Assembly: GCA_964412845.1 (NCBI GenBank)
Contig: CAYPQM010000030.1
Span: forward strand, 1-47,046
Source of the DNA: JAWWPY01 sp964412845
GTDB taxonomy: Bacteria; Actinomycetota; Actinomycetes; Streptosporangiales; Streptosporangiaceae
DNA: 47,046 bases
Direction of reading: 5' to 3'
Of the stretch, positions 30,315-38,629 are shown one piece after another. Position numbers and translations under genes: made by a program. The first letter of the stretch is position 1; each line of letters opens with the position of its first letter. Under the pieces are notes generated by a model. That model saw only the letters and a list, made by a program, of their open reading frames with translations. It was not told where the DNA came from and searched no databases.

Positions 30315-32458
30315 CGGCCGTGGCCGCCATCAGCAAGCTGCTCGTCGCGAACCGCGGCGAGATCGCGCTGCGGATCATGCGGACCGCGCGGGAGATGGGC
30401 ATCGCGACCGTGGCGGTGTTCAGCGACTCCGACGCGGCCGCGCCGTTCGTGGCCGCGGCCGACGAGGCGGTCCGGCTGCCCGGGTCCGCGCCCGCGGACA
30501 CGTACCTGCGCGGTGACCTGATCATCGAGGCCGCGCGGGCGACCGGGGCCGGGGCGGTCCACCCCGGCTACGGGTTCCTCTCCGAGAACGCCGGGTTCGC
30601 CCGGGACTGCGCGGCGGCCGGCCTGATCTTCGTCGGGCCCGCGCCGGACGTGATCGAGGTGATGGGCTCCAAGATCGCGGCCAAGGAACTGCTCGCGGCG
30701 GCCGGGGTACCCGTGCTGCCCGGGGTGACGGTCGACCCGGTTGGCCAGCCCGACCTGGCCAAGCTGGCCGCCGCAGCGGCCGAGATCGGGTACCCGGTCC
30801 TGGTCAAGGCCGCGTTCGGCGGCGGCGGCCGGGGCATGCGGATCGTGCCGGACCCGGATGGCCTGGCCGAGGCGGTGGCCAGCGCCCGGCGCGAGGCCGC
30901 CTCCGCGTTCGGCGACCCCGCGGTGTTCCTGGAGCGGTTCGTGGACCGGCCCCGGCATATCGAGGTCCAGATCGTCGGGGACAGCCAGGGCACCGTGGCC
31001 CATCTGTTCGAGCGGGAGTGCTCGATCCAGCGGCGGTACCAGAAGATCATCGAGGAGGCGCCGTCCCCGGCGGTCGGTGAGCGGCTGCGCGCCGAGCTGG
31101 GTGCGGCGGCCGTCGCGGCCGCGACGGCCATCGGCTACGTGGGCGCGGGCACGGTCGAGTTCGTGCTGGACCGCGGCGGCGCGTTCTATTTCCTGGAGGT
31201 CAACACCCGGCTGCAGGTCGAGCACCCGGTCACGGAACTGGTGACCGGGCTGGACCTGGTCCGCGTGCAGCTGGCGGTGGCCGAAGGCCGGCCGCTGGGC
31301 CCCGAGGTGACCGGCGCGCGGATCACCGGCCACGCGGTGGAAGCGCGGCTGTACGCAGAGGACGTCCCGGCCGGTTTCCGGCCCGCAACCGGGACCCTGC
31401 ACCGGTTCGCCATCCCGGCGGCGCCCGGGATCCGGGTCGACGCCGGGGTCAGTGACGGCTCGGTGGTGGGCGCGGCCTACGACCCGATGCTGGCCAAGGT
31501 CATCGCGTACGGCGCGACCCGCGACGAGGCCGCCCGGCGGCTGGCCAGCGCGCTGGCGCGAGCCCAGCTGCACGGCGTCACCACCAACCGGGATCTGCTG
31601 GTGGGAATACTGCGTGAGCCGGAATTCCGGGCCGGGGCCATCGACACCGGGTACCTGGCCCGTCATGATCCCGCTGTGCTGGCCGCGGCGCCCAGCGGCG
31701 CTGCGCTCGACCTGCACGCGGCCGCAGCGGCGCTGGCCGGCCAGGCGGCTCGGCGGGCGGCCGCCGCGGTGCTGCCCGGCGTCCCATCCGGATGGCGCAA
31801 TGTGCCGAATGAGGATCAGGTCACCGTGCTGCGCTGCGGCGAGGAACGCCTGGAGGTGCGGTACTCGCTGCGCCGCGACGGGCTGCGCGTCTCGGTCGGC
31901 GGGCGGGATCTGGCTGGGCTGACTGGCGGTGAGATCGGGCCGGAGGGGGCCGATCTCACCGCCAGCGGGATCCGCCGCAGGTACACCGTGCACCGGGTGG
32001 GCGACACCGCCTACGTGGACAGCCCGCTCGGCTCCAGCGTGCTGACCGAGCTGCCGCGGTTCACCGAGCCTGGCTCCTTCATACCGGCCGGATCGCTGCT
32101 CGCGCCGATGCCCGGCACCGTCGTGCGGATCGCCGTCGCGCCAGGTGACCAGGTCAGCGCCCATGCGCCGATCATCGTGCTGGAAGCCATGAAGATGGAG
32201 CACGCCATCCGCGCTCCCGTCGCGGGCCTGGTCACCGAGGTGAAGGTGCAGGTCGGCCAAGCTGTCGACACAGGTGCCGAGCTCGCCCGGGTCGATCCGG
32301 CGGCCGGAGCCGAGGCCGGGCCTGGGGAACCAGCCCGGGGCGGAGCCGGGAATGGGGCGGAGCCAGCCGGGATGGAGCCAGCCGGGATGGAGCCAGCCGG
32401 GATGGAGCCAGCCGGGGCGGAGCCAGCCGGGGCCCGATCAGCAGAGCCAGGAGCGTGA
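30311..32458 (+). CDS. Acyl-CoA carboxylase alpha subunit (biotin carboxylase plus carrier)
   Basis: A 715-residue protein joining biotin carboxylase and biotin carrier. The N-terminal ATP-grasp region (about 6-450) has KLLVANRGEIALRIMRTARE, VLVKAAFGGGGRGMRIV (ATP loop) and ERECSIQRRYQKIIEEAPSP. The carrier domain near the end has VLEAMKMEHAI with the biotinylated Lys at residue 628. The C-terminus is a variable Glu-Pro-Ala-Gly tail encoded by a 15-bp tandem repeat. GTG 30311 overlaps the beta-subunit stop by 4 bases. Together with the preceding gene it forms a biotin-dependent carboxylase; substrate (geranyl-, methylcrotonyl- or other acyl-CoA) cannot be fixed from the sequence. Confidence 0.93.
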   Translation: MTAVAAISKLLVANRGEIALRIMRTAREMGIATVAVFSDSDAAAPFVAAADEAVRLPGSAPADTYLRGDLIIEAARATGAGAVHPGYGFLSENAGFARDCAAAGLIFVGPAPDVIEVMGSKIAAKELLAAAGVPVLPGVTVDPVGQPDLAKLAAAAAEIGYPVLVKAAFGGGGRGMRIVPDPDGLAEAVASARREAASAFGDPAVFLERFVDRPRHIEVQIVGDSQGTVAHLFERECSIQRRYQKIIEEAPSPAVGERLRAELGAAAVAAATAIGYVGAGTVEFVLDRGGAFYFLEVNTRLQVEHPVTELVTGLDLVRVQLAVAEGRPLGPEVTGARITGHAVEARLYAEDVPAGFRPATGTLHRFAIPAAPGIRVDAGVSDGSVVGAAYDPMLAKVIAYGATRDEAARRLASALARAQLHGVTTNRDLLVGILREPEFRAGAIDTGYLARHDPAVLAAAPSGAALDLHAAAAALAGQAARRAAAAVLPGVPSGWRNVPNEDQVTVLRCGEERLEVRYSLRRDGLRVSVGGRDLAGLTGGEIGPEGADLTASGIRRRYTVHRVGDTAYVDSPLGSSVLTELPRFTEPGSFIPAGSLLAPMPGTVVRIAVAPGDQVSAHAPIIVLEAMKMEHAIRAPVAGLVTEVKVQVGQAVDTGAELARVDPAAGAEAGPGEPARGGAGNGAEPAGMEPAGMEPAGMEPAGAEPAGARSAEPGA
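32357..32431. repeat. Five 15-bp tandem repeats in the 3' end of the carboxylase gene
   Basis: Five 15-base units (32357, 32372, 32387, 32402 and 32417 onwards), three reading ATGGAGCCAGCCGGG and two reading GCGGAGCCAGCCGGG. They encode EPAGM/EPAGA units in the C-terminal tail after the biotin carrier domain, in frame. Unit number could change the tail length without affecting the enzyme domains. Confidence 0.92.
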
Positions 32459-32460
32459 TC

Positions 32461-33216
32461 ATGGGTGACGAAGTCCTGTACGAGGTCGGCAACTCCGTCG
32501 CCTGGCTGACCATCAACCGGCCGGAGGCCCGCAACGCGCTGTCCGCCGCGGCCCGCGAAGGACTGGCCGCGGGCCTCAGCCGGTTCACCGAGGACGACGG
32601 CGCCCGGGTGCTGGTGATCACCGGCGCCGGGGACAAAGCCTTCTGCGCCGGGGCGGACCTCAAGGAGATGGCCCAGACCAGGCTGAAGGTCCCGCCGCCC
32701 GAATACCTGCCCCAAGTCGGCGCGGTGGCCAAGCCGGTGATCGCCGCGGTCAACGGGGTGGCCTACGCGGGCGGGTTCCTGCTCGCCCAGAGCTGCGACC
32801 TGTGCATCGCCGCGGACACCGCCCGGTTCGCCATCAGCGAGGTCAAAGTCGGCCGGGGGGCACCCTGGGCCGCCCCGCTGCCCTGGCTCATCCCGCCGCG
32901 GGTCGCGATGCAGCTACTGCTCACCGGCGACCCGATCACCGCCCAGCGGGCACACGAGATTGGCCTGGTCAACGAGGTCGTACCGGCGGCGCAGCTGCGG
33001 AGCGCCGCCCGCGCCATGGCGGAACGGATCGCCGCCAACGCCCCGCTGTCCGTGCTCGCGGCCAAGCGGACCGTCGCACTCGTCGCGGAGCTGCCGCTCA
33101 GTGCCGCGCGGCAGGCCGCGGACGAGATCTGGGAGCCGGTCTACCTGAGCGCGGACGCCCAGGAGGGCCCGGCCGCGTTCCGGGAGCGGCGGCGACCGGT
33201 CTGGCAGGGCCGCTGA
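32461..33216 (+). CDS. Enoyl-CoA hydratase/isomerase family protein
   Basis: A crotonase-fold enzyme of 251 residues. VLVITGAGDKAFCAGADLKEM gives the first oxyanion residue and the CoA site; KPVIAAVNGVAYAGGFLLAQSCDLCIAAD gives the second oxyanion Gly. FAISEVKVGRGAPWAAPLPWL replaces the standard hydratase EVKLG-hydratase Glu pair with an atypical segment, so the exact reaction (hydratase, isomerase or other) is uncertain. ATG 32461 is preferred to GTG 32455 because AGGAG is 7 bases upstream. In the atu scheme this is the counterpart of atuE. Confidence 0.88.
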   Translation: MGDEVLYEVGNSVAWLTINRPEARNALSAAAREGLAAGLSRFTEDDGARVLVITGAGDKAFCAGADLKEMAQTRLKVPPPEYLPQVGAVAKPVIAAVNGVAYAGGFLLAQSCDLCIAADTARFAISEVKVGRGAPWAAPLPWLIPPRVAMQLLLTGDPITAQRAHEIGLVNEVVPAAQLRSAARAMAERIAANAPLSVLAAKRTVALVAELPLSAARQAADEIWEPVYLSADAQEGPAAFRERRRPVWQGR

Positions 33217-34007
33217 TGGCCCTGACCATGGGCGCCCTGACCGGCGACCTTGCCGCGGAGTCCGCGCAGCTCAACTACATCCTGGCCGCGCTCGCTGAGG
33301 AGCAGTGGGATCTGGCTACCCCGGCGGTCGGCTGGGCCGTCCGCGACCAGGTCAGTCACCTGGCCTACTTCGACGAGGCGGCGACCCTGACGGCGACGAA
33401 TCCGGCCCGGTTCCGCGCCGAGGCCAGCCGGCTGATGGAGAGTGACCGTTTTCCCGACGAGATCGCCGCGGCGTACCGGCACCTGTCCCCGCGCGAGCTG
33501 ATGGACTGGCTGGCCTGGACCCGCGCGGAATACCTTCGCGTCTTCTCCGGGCTCGAACCGTCGAGCAGGCTGGCGTGGTACGGCCCGCCGATGAGCGCTG
33601 CGTCGTCCGTCACCGCCCGGCTGATGGAGACCTGGGCGCACGGCCAGGACATCGTGGACGCGATCGGCCGGGCCCGCAGGCCCACGGCCCGGCTCCGCCA
33701 TGTCGCGCATCTGGGGGTCGCGACGAGAGGATTCAGTTTCCAGTTGCGCGGACAGCCGGTGCCGGACGCCCCGGTGCGGGTGGTGCTGGCCGCGCCCGAC
33801 GGGTCAGCCTGGGAGTGGGGCCCGGCTGATGCGGCCGACCAGGTCGAGGGACCGGCGCTCGACTTCTGCCTGCTGGTCACGCAGCGCCGGCACCGCGCCG
33901 ACACCGCACTGCGTGCGATCGGGCCGGTGGCCGATGCCTGGCTGGACCTGGCCCAGGCGTTCGCCGGCCCGCCGGGTCCTGGCCGTGCCCCAGGAGGTGG
34001 CCGATGA
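33216..34007 (+). CDS. TIGR03084-type metal-binding protein (DinB/mycothiol maleylpyruvate isomerase fold)
   Basis: A 263-residue protein of the actinobacterial TIGR03084 group, related to mycothiol-dependent maleylpyruvate isomerase and DinB proteins. The N-terminal helical bundle carries likely metal ligands in RDQVSHLAYFDE and METWAHGQDIVDAIG (two His plus Glu), as in the MDMPI fold. A C-terminal domain (about 170-263) follows. Its ATG overlaps the hydratase stop by one base, and its end overlaps the AtuA-like gene by 4 bases, so it belongs to the operon. A mycothiol-using isomerase or conjugating step is conceivable; function unproven. Confidence 0.8.
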   Translation: MALTMGALTGDLAAESAQLNYILAALAEEQWDLATPAVGWAVRDQVSHLAYFDEAATLTATNPARFRAEASRLMESDRFPDEIAAAYRHLSPRELMDWLAWTRAEYLRVFSGLEPSSRLAWYGPPMSAASSVTARLMETWAHGQDIVDAIGRARRPTARLRHVAHLGVATRGFSFQLRGQPVPDAPVRVVLAAPDGSAWEWGPADAADQVEGPALDFCLLVTQRRHRADTALRAIGPVADAWLDLAQAFAGPPGPGRAPGGGR

Positions 34008-35866
34008 CGGCCGACGGCCCAGCCCGCCCAGCGCAGCCAGCCAGGTCCGCCCCGCCGGCCCAAGCTGCTCCGCCGGCCCGCCCGGTCCGGATCGCCAACT
34101 GCTCCGGCTTCTACGGGGACCGGCTCTCGGCCGCGCGGGAGATGGTCGACGGCGGCCCCATCGATGTGCTGACCGGTGACTACCTCGCCGAGCTGACAAT
34201 GATGATCTTGTGGAAGGCCCGGCAGAAGAATCCCGAGACCGGCTACGCCCGGACGTTCCTGATCCAGCTGGAGCAGGTGCTCGGCCGCTGCCTGGACCGG
34301 GGGATCAAGATCGTGACCAATGCGGGCGGCCTCAACCCGGCGGGACTCGCCGATGAGGTGGGCAAGCTCGCCGCCGGGCTCGGCGTGGCGCCGAAGGTGG
34401 CCCATGTCAGCGGGGATGACCTGCTCGGCCGGCTGCCGGACCTGCTCGCCGCCGGCATCGACCTGGCCCACGCCGATACTGGGCAGCCGCTCGCCGCGGC
34501 CGGCGTGCAGCCGATCACGGCCAACGCCTACCTGGGCGGCTGGGGGATCGCGGCGGCGCTCGGCGCGGGCGCCGACGTCGTCATCTGCCCCCGGGTCACC
34601 GACGCCTCGCTGGTCCTCGGCCCGGCCGCCTGGTGGCACGGCTGGGCCCGCACTGACTGGGATCAGCTGGCCGGCGCGGTGGTGGCCGGGCACGTCATCG
34701 AGTGCGGCCCGCAGGCCTGCGGCGGCAACTACGCCTTCCTCGACGAGATCACCGACCGGCGCTACCCCGGGTTCCCGATCGCCGAGGTGGCCTCCGACGG
34801 AAGTTCCGTCATTACCAAGCATCACGGAACCGGCGGCCTGGTCTCGCCCGGGACCGTGACCGCTCAGCTGCTGTATGAGATCGACAGCCCCGGCTATGCC
34901 GGTCCCGATGTGGTCGCGCATTTCGACTCGGTGCGGCTGGCCCAGGCCGGTCCCGACCAGGTGCTCATCTCTGGTGTTCAGGGAACGCCGCCACCGCCGA
35001 CGGTCAAGGTGGCCCTGAACTATCTCGGCGGCTACCGCAATACGATGACGCTGGTGCTCACCGGCCTGGACATCGAGGAGAAGGCCGCCTGGGCGGCCGA
35101 GGAGTTGTTCGATCTGCTGGGCGGCCGGGACCGGTTCGCCGAGGTGGATGTCCGGCTGCTGCGCTTCGACCGGCCGGATGCGGCCGCGAACGAGCAGGCC
35201 ACGGCCCACTTGCGGGTTACCGTGAAGGATCGTGATCTTGAGCGGGTGGGGCGCGGCTTCTCGGATGCGACGATGGCGCTCGCCCTGGGCGGGTACGCCG
35301 GATTCCACACCACCACGCCGCCCACCGGGGCCAGCGCCTACGGGGTGTTCTGGCCCGCGCTGGTGCCCGCCGAGGTGGTGGAGCAGGTGGTGGTGCTGCC
35401 CGACGGGTCGCGGCGGGTCGTGCCGCACACCCGGGCGGCCCGGGCCGTGGAAGCCGGGGAGCCGGTGGCCGGGGAGCCGGTGGACCCGGTCGGGGTATCT
35501 GGTCCGGCTCCCGGCGGCCCGACGGTGCGGGTGCCGCTGGGGCGGATCGCGGGCGCCCGGTCCGGCGACAAGGGCGGCAACGCCAACGTCGGCCTGTGGG
35601 CCCGCCACCCCGCGGCGTTCGGCTGGCTGCGGGAGGCGCTGACCGTCGAGCGATTCCGGCAACTGCTCCCCGAGGCGGCCGGCCTGGACGTGCGCCGCTA
35701 TGAGCTGCCGAACCTGCACGCGCTGAACTTCGTCGTGGTCGGCCTGCTCGGCGAGGGGGTGGCCGCCGCGACCCGGCCCGATCCGCAGGCCAAGGGACTT
35801 GGTGAGTACCTGCGTTCACGGCACATCGACATCCCTGTCGCGCTGCTCGGTGAGGATGCCGGATGA
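34004..35866 (+). CDS. AtuA-family protein (acyclic terpene utilisation, DUF1446)
   Basis: A 620-residue cytosolic protein of the AtuA family, required in pseudomonads for citronellol and geraniol catabolism; its biochemical role is not known. An N-terminal Ala/Pro-rich stretch (2-27) precedes the conserved VRIANCSGFYGDRLSAAREM. The main domain follows through VICPRVTDASLVLGPAAWW. A separate C-terminal ferredoxin-fold-like domain begins near residue 505 with IAGARSGDKGGNANVGLWA. It overlaps the neighbouring genes by 4 bases on each side, within the carboxylase operon. This gene is the strongest clue to an atu-like pathway. Confidence 0.88.
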   Translation: MTADGPARPAQPARSAPPAQAAPPARPVRIANCSGFYGDRLSAAREMVDGGPIDVLTGDYLAELTMMILWKARQKNPETGYARTFLIQLEQVLGRCLDRGIKIVTNAGGLNPAGLADEVGKLAAGLGVAPKVAHVSGDDLLGRLPDLLAAGIDLAHADTGQPLAAAGVQPITANAYLGGWGIAAALGAGADVVICPRVTDASLVLGPAAWWHGWARTDWDQLAGAVVAGHVIECGPQACGGNYAFLDEITDRRYPGFPIAEVASDGSSVITKHHGTGGLVSPGTVTAQLLYEIDSPGYAGPDVVAHFDSVRLAQAGPDQVLISGVQGTPPPPTVKVALNYLGGYRNTMTLVLTGLDIEEKAAWAAEELFDLLGGRDRFAEVDVRLLRFDRPDAAANEQATAHLRVTVKDRDLERVGRGFSDATMALALGGYAGFHTTTPPTGASAYGVFWPALVPAEVVEQVVVLPDGSRRVVPHTRAARAVEAGEPVAGEPVDPVGVSGPAPGGPTVRVPLGRIAGARSGDKGGNANVGLWARHPAAFGWLREALTVERFRQLLPEAAGLDVRRYELPNLHALNFVVVGLLGEGVAAATRPDPQAKGLGEYLRSRHIDIPVALLGEDAG

Positions 35867-36501
35867 CGAGCCCTGCCGATCAGCCGGCCGCGATGACCCC
35901 CGCGGGGAGCATCCGGGTCCGCGATCCCGGACGCCGGGAGAAGATCCTGCAGGCGGCGGTCGAACTGATCGCCCGCCGTGGTTACCACGCGGTGAGCCTG
36001 GCGGATATCGGCGCTGCGGCGGGGATAGTCGGCTCCGGCATCTACCGTCACTTCGCCAGCAAGTCAGCGATCCTGGTCGCGCTGCTGGACCAGGTCATGG
36101 CCCGCCTGATGGACAACGCGGCGGGTGTGGTGGCCAGCGGCCTGGACGACACGCAGGTGCTCGCGGCCCTGGTCGCGGACCAGGTCGCGTTCGCGGTGCA
36201 CGACCGCTACCTGGTCCGGCTGTACCAGCGCGAGGTGCACACGCTGCCCGAGGCGGACCGGCGCCGGCTGCGCCGGCTGCAGCGGCATTACGTGGAGGAG
36301 TGGGTTCACGTGCTGGCCGGGCTGCGCCGCGACCTGACCGACGGGGAGGCCCGGGCGATTGTGCACGCGGCCATCGGCGCGATCCAGTCCGGCGCCTCCT
36401 ACAACAGTGGCCTGCCGCCGGACCAGCAGCAAGAGCTGCTCGGCCGGCTGGCGCACGCGTGCCTCAACGCGCCGATCCCGACGCCGCCAACCGCGCCGTA
36501 G
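35863..36501 (+). CDS. TetR-family transcriptional regulator
   Basis: A 212-residue repressor at the end of the operon. The N-terminal helix-turn-helix is REKILQAAVELIARRGYHAVSLADIGAAAGIVGSGIYRHFASK (about 26-68), ending in the typical YRHF recognition helix. The C-terminal ligand-binding domain is helical. The ATG overlaps the AtuA-like stop by 4 bases, so it is cotranscribed. It probably senses an acyl-CoA intermediate and binds the palindromes at 27425-27458, like atuR in pseudomonads; this is inferred from position. Confidence 0.92.
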   Translation: MTSPADQPAAMTPAGSIRVRDPGRREKILQAAVELIARRGYHAVSLADIGAAAGIVGSGIYRHFASKSAILVALLDQVMARLMDNAAGVVASGLDDTQVLAALVADQVAFAVHDRYLVRLYQREVHTLPEADRRRLRRLQRHYVEEWVHVLAGLRRDLTDGEARAIVHAAIGAIQSGASYNSGLPPDQQQELLGRLAHACLNAPIPTPPTAP

Positions 36502-36508
36502 AAGTTTC

Positions 36509-36610
36509 GGCCACGCCGCGTGGCCAGTTCGTGGACTGAAACTGCTGCAAGTTCCAGCGTTCAGGGCCCACAGACCGCGGGACGGCCAGCACGTGGCGTC
36601 CACGAACTGG
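36509..36610. terminator. Nested inverted repeats between convergent genes
   Basis: GGCCACG-CCG-CGTGGCC (36509-36525) is a perfect 7-bp hairpin. Just after it, CCAGTTCGTGGAC (36524-36536) is matched by its exact complement GTCCACGAACTGG (36598-36610). This lies between the convergent TetR and aldo/keto reductase genes, so a bidirectional terminator is the simplest reading. No clear T-tract is present. Confidence 0.5.
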
Positions 36611-36620
36611 TGCCCGGGGT

Positions 36621-37670
36621 CTACAGGTGCGGGGCGAGGAGGGTCAGGTCGGCGGGAGAGAGCCGGTCACGAGCGGTCTTGGCCTGGTGCCAGTACGGGT
36701 AGAGCAGCGGCTGCGCGCTGGCCTTGTCGAGCTGATCGTGCTCCTCCGCGGTAAGCACGAGGTCAGCCGCCGCCAGGTTGTCGGTCAGTTGCTCGATGGT
36801 CCGCGCACCGATCACCAGCGAGGTCACCGCGGGCTTGCCCAGCAGGTAGGCCAGGGCGACCTGGGCGGCTGAGACGCCGTGCGCCGCGCCGATCGCGACC
36901 AGCACCTCCACCGTGTCGTACAGCGCCTCCTGGTCGTGGACGGGCGGCTCGTTCCAGTCGGTCAACTGGCGGGAACCACCGGAGGGCTGCTGGCCCCGGC
37001 GGTACTTGCCGGACAGCAGGCCGCCCGCCAGCGGGCTCCAGACCAGCACGCCAAGACCCTGATCGACGGCGGCCGGGATCAGCTCGTACTCGGCGTCGCG
37101 GGCCTGCAGCGAGTAGTAGATCTGCTGGCTGACAAACCGCGGCAGGCCGGTGCGCTCGGCCGTGCCGAGTGCCTTCATCAGCTGCCAGCCGGCGTAGTTG
37201 GAGGCGCCCACGTAGCGCACCTTGCCCGCCTGGACCAGCAGGTCAAGTGCTTCGAGGGTCTCCTCCAGCGGGGTCACTCCGTCCCACTCGTGTACCTGGT
37301 ACAGGTCGATGTGGTCGGTGCCGAGCCTGCGCAGGCTGGCTTCGCAGCCGGACACGATGTGGTGCCGGGACAGCCCCGCGTCGTTGGGCCCTGGGCCCAT
37401 CGCCATCCGCACTTTGGTGGCGACCAGCACCTCGTCCCGGCGGCCGTGCAGGACCTGGCCCACGATCTCCTCAGACAACCCGCCGGAATACACGTCGGCG
37501 GTGTCGATGAGGTTGACCCCGGCCGCCAGGCACAGGTCAACTTGACGGCGCGCTTCGTCCACGTCGGTCGAGCCGACGTGGACGAAACCTCCGCTGCCGC
37601 CGAAGGTCATGGTGCCCATGGTGAGCACGGAGATTTTGAGGCCCGATGCGCCGAGCGTTCGATATTCCAC
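36621..37670 (-). CDS. Aldo/keto reductase
   Basis: An NADPH-dependent (beta/alpha)8-barrel reductase of 349 residues. It opens VEYRTLGASGLKISVLTMGT; the catalytic Asp-Tyr pair is in LIDTADVYSGGLSEEIVG and the Lys in VLVATKVRM; HYIVSGCEASLRRLGTDHIDLYQVHEWD-like sequence carries the His; the C-terminal VIGARTIEQLTDNL binds NADPH. GTG 37670 is preferred over TTG 37676 because AGGG is 7 bases upstream and homologues start with MEYR. It begins 9 bases after the preceding gene's stop and is last in the hemerythrin-MarR-LLM-AKR operon. Substrate unknown. Confidence 0.92.
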   Translation of the reverse strand: MEYRTLGASGLKISVLTMGTMTFGGSGGFVHVGSTDVDEARRQVDLCLAAGVNLIDTADVYSGGLSEEIVGQVLHGRRDEVLVATKVRMAMGPGPNDAGLSRHHIVSGCEASLRRLGTDHIDLYQVHEWDGVTPLEETLEALDLLVQAGKVRYVGASNYAGWQLMKALGTAERTGLPRFVSQQIYYSLQARDAEYELIPAAVDQGLGVLVWSPLAGGLLSGKYRRGQQPSGGSRQLTDWNEPPVHDQEALYDTVEVLVAIGAAHGVSAAQVALAYLLGKPAVTSLVIGARTIEQLTDNLAAADLVLTAEEHDQLDKASAQPLLYPYWHQAKTARDRLSPADLTLLAPHL

Positions 37671-37679
37671 CGTCAAACC

Positions 37680-38597
37680 CTATCCAGGCTCAGCATCCCC
37701 GCTCGGCCGGCCGCCCTCGCTCAGCGCCGCCCGGACGGCGGGGACGACTTCCTCGGCGAACACCCGGGACTGGCGTTCCCGGTCGCCGGAGGGCCAGAAC
37801 ACGAAGGTGTTCATCTGTGACTCGGTATACAGGCTGGTGAGGGTCTCGACCCAGCGTCCGGCCGGGCCTTCGAACGGCCCTCGGTCCTGCGGGGTGATCA
37901 GGCCCATCACGTTGTACAGCCGGGTGATCCGGTCTGGATCGCGGCCCGCCGCCCGGGCGGCAGCGGTGATGATCTCGTTGAGCGGGGCCAGCTTGTCCGG
38001 CGGCAGGTAGGGCGATGACACCGACCAGCCGTCGGCCTTGCTGCCCAGCAGGTGTGCTGCTCGCGGCCCGAGCACGCCCAGCCACACCCCGATGTCGTGC
38101 GCGGGCCGGGGGCCCGGCGCCGCGGCGGGTGCTTCGTAGAAGGTGCCGGTGAACTGGTAGGGCTGCCCGGCCCAGCTGGCCCGGATGATGTCGATGGCCT
38201 CGCTGAGCGCGGCACGGGCCTGGCCGGTGCTGCGGCGCGGGCCACCCATGCCAGCGATCCCGTCGGCGAAGGCCCCTGCGCCCAGCCCGAGCTCGAAACG
38301 GCCGCCGCTGAGCACGTCGATGGTCGCGGCCTGCTTGGCGAGCATGGCCGGCGGCCGCAGCGGCAGGTTGGCCACGTTGGGGAAGAAGTGCACCGAACTG
38401 GTCTGCGCGGCCAGCCAGGTGATCAGCGTGAAGGTGTCGACGAACGCTGAGTTGTAGGGATGGTCCTGGATGCCGACATACTCCAGGCCGTTGGTGTCCG
38501 CGATGGCGGTGATCCGGGCGGCGATGGCCAGGCCGCCGGTGTTGGGGTCGACGTTGAGGCCGAATGCGGCCGCCCGTGGTTGGCGAGGCTGGGCCAT
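37680..38597 (-). CDS. LLM-class flavin/F420-dependent oxidoreductase
   Basis: A luciferase-like monooxygenase-fold enzyme of 305 residues. GLEYVGIQDHPYNSAFVDTFTLITWLAAQT, FFPNVANLPLRPPAMLAKQAATIDVLSGGRFELGLGAG and WSVSSPYLPPDKLAPLNEI fit the F420-binding subclass common in actinomycetes rather than bacterial luciferase. AAGGAG lies 8 bases before ATG 38597. It follows the MarR gene by 32 bases and precedes the aldo/keto reductase by 9, so the two reductases probably act together or in the same stress response. The substrate is not apparent. Confidence 0.9.
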   Translation of the reverse strand: MAQPRQPRAAAFGLNVDPNTGGLAIAARITAIADTNGLEYVGIQDHPYNSAFVDTFTLITWLAAQTSSVHFFPNVANLPLRPPAMLAKQAATIDVLSGGRFELGLGAGAFADGIAGMGGPRRSTGQARAALSEAIDIIRASWAGQPYQFTGTFYEAPAAAPGPRPAHDIGVWLGVLGPRAAHLLGSKADGWSVSSPYLPPDKLAPLNEIITAAARAAGRDPDRITRLYNVMGLITPQDRGPFEGPAGRWVETLTSLYTESQMNTFVFWPSGDRERQSRVFAEEVVPAVRAALSEGGRPSGDAEPG

Positions 38598-38629
38598 GAG
38601 ACTGCTCCTTCGCAGCGATCCGGTCCGGG

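Noticed and set aside
29987..32260. 757-residue minus-strand open frame opposite the carboxylase genes
   Set aside because: The sense strand encodes unmistakable biotin carboxylase and carboxyltransferase motifs; the antisense product is low-complexity Arg/Gly/His/Gln.
27473..33216. Leucine (liu) degradation operon
   Set aside because: The carboxylase and dehydrogenase fit, but HMG-CoA lyase is absent and an AtuA-like gene is present, so the atu-like reading is favoured, without proof of substrate.
33365..35719. 784-residue minus-strand open frame opposite the TIGR03084 and AtuA genes
   Set aside because: Same reasoning: antisense shadow of two conserved, overlapping sense genes.
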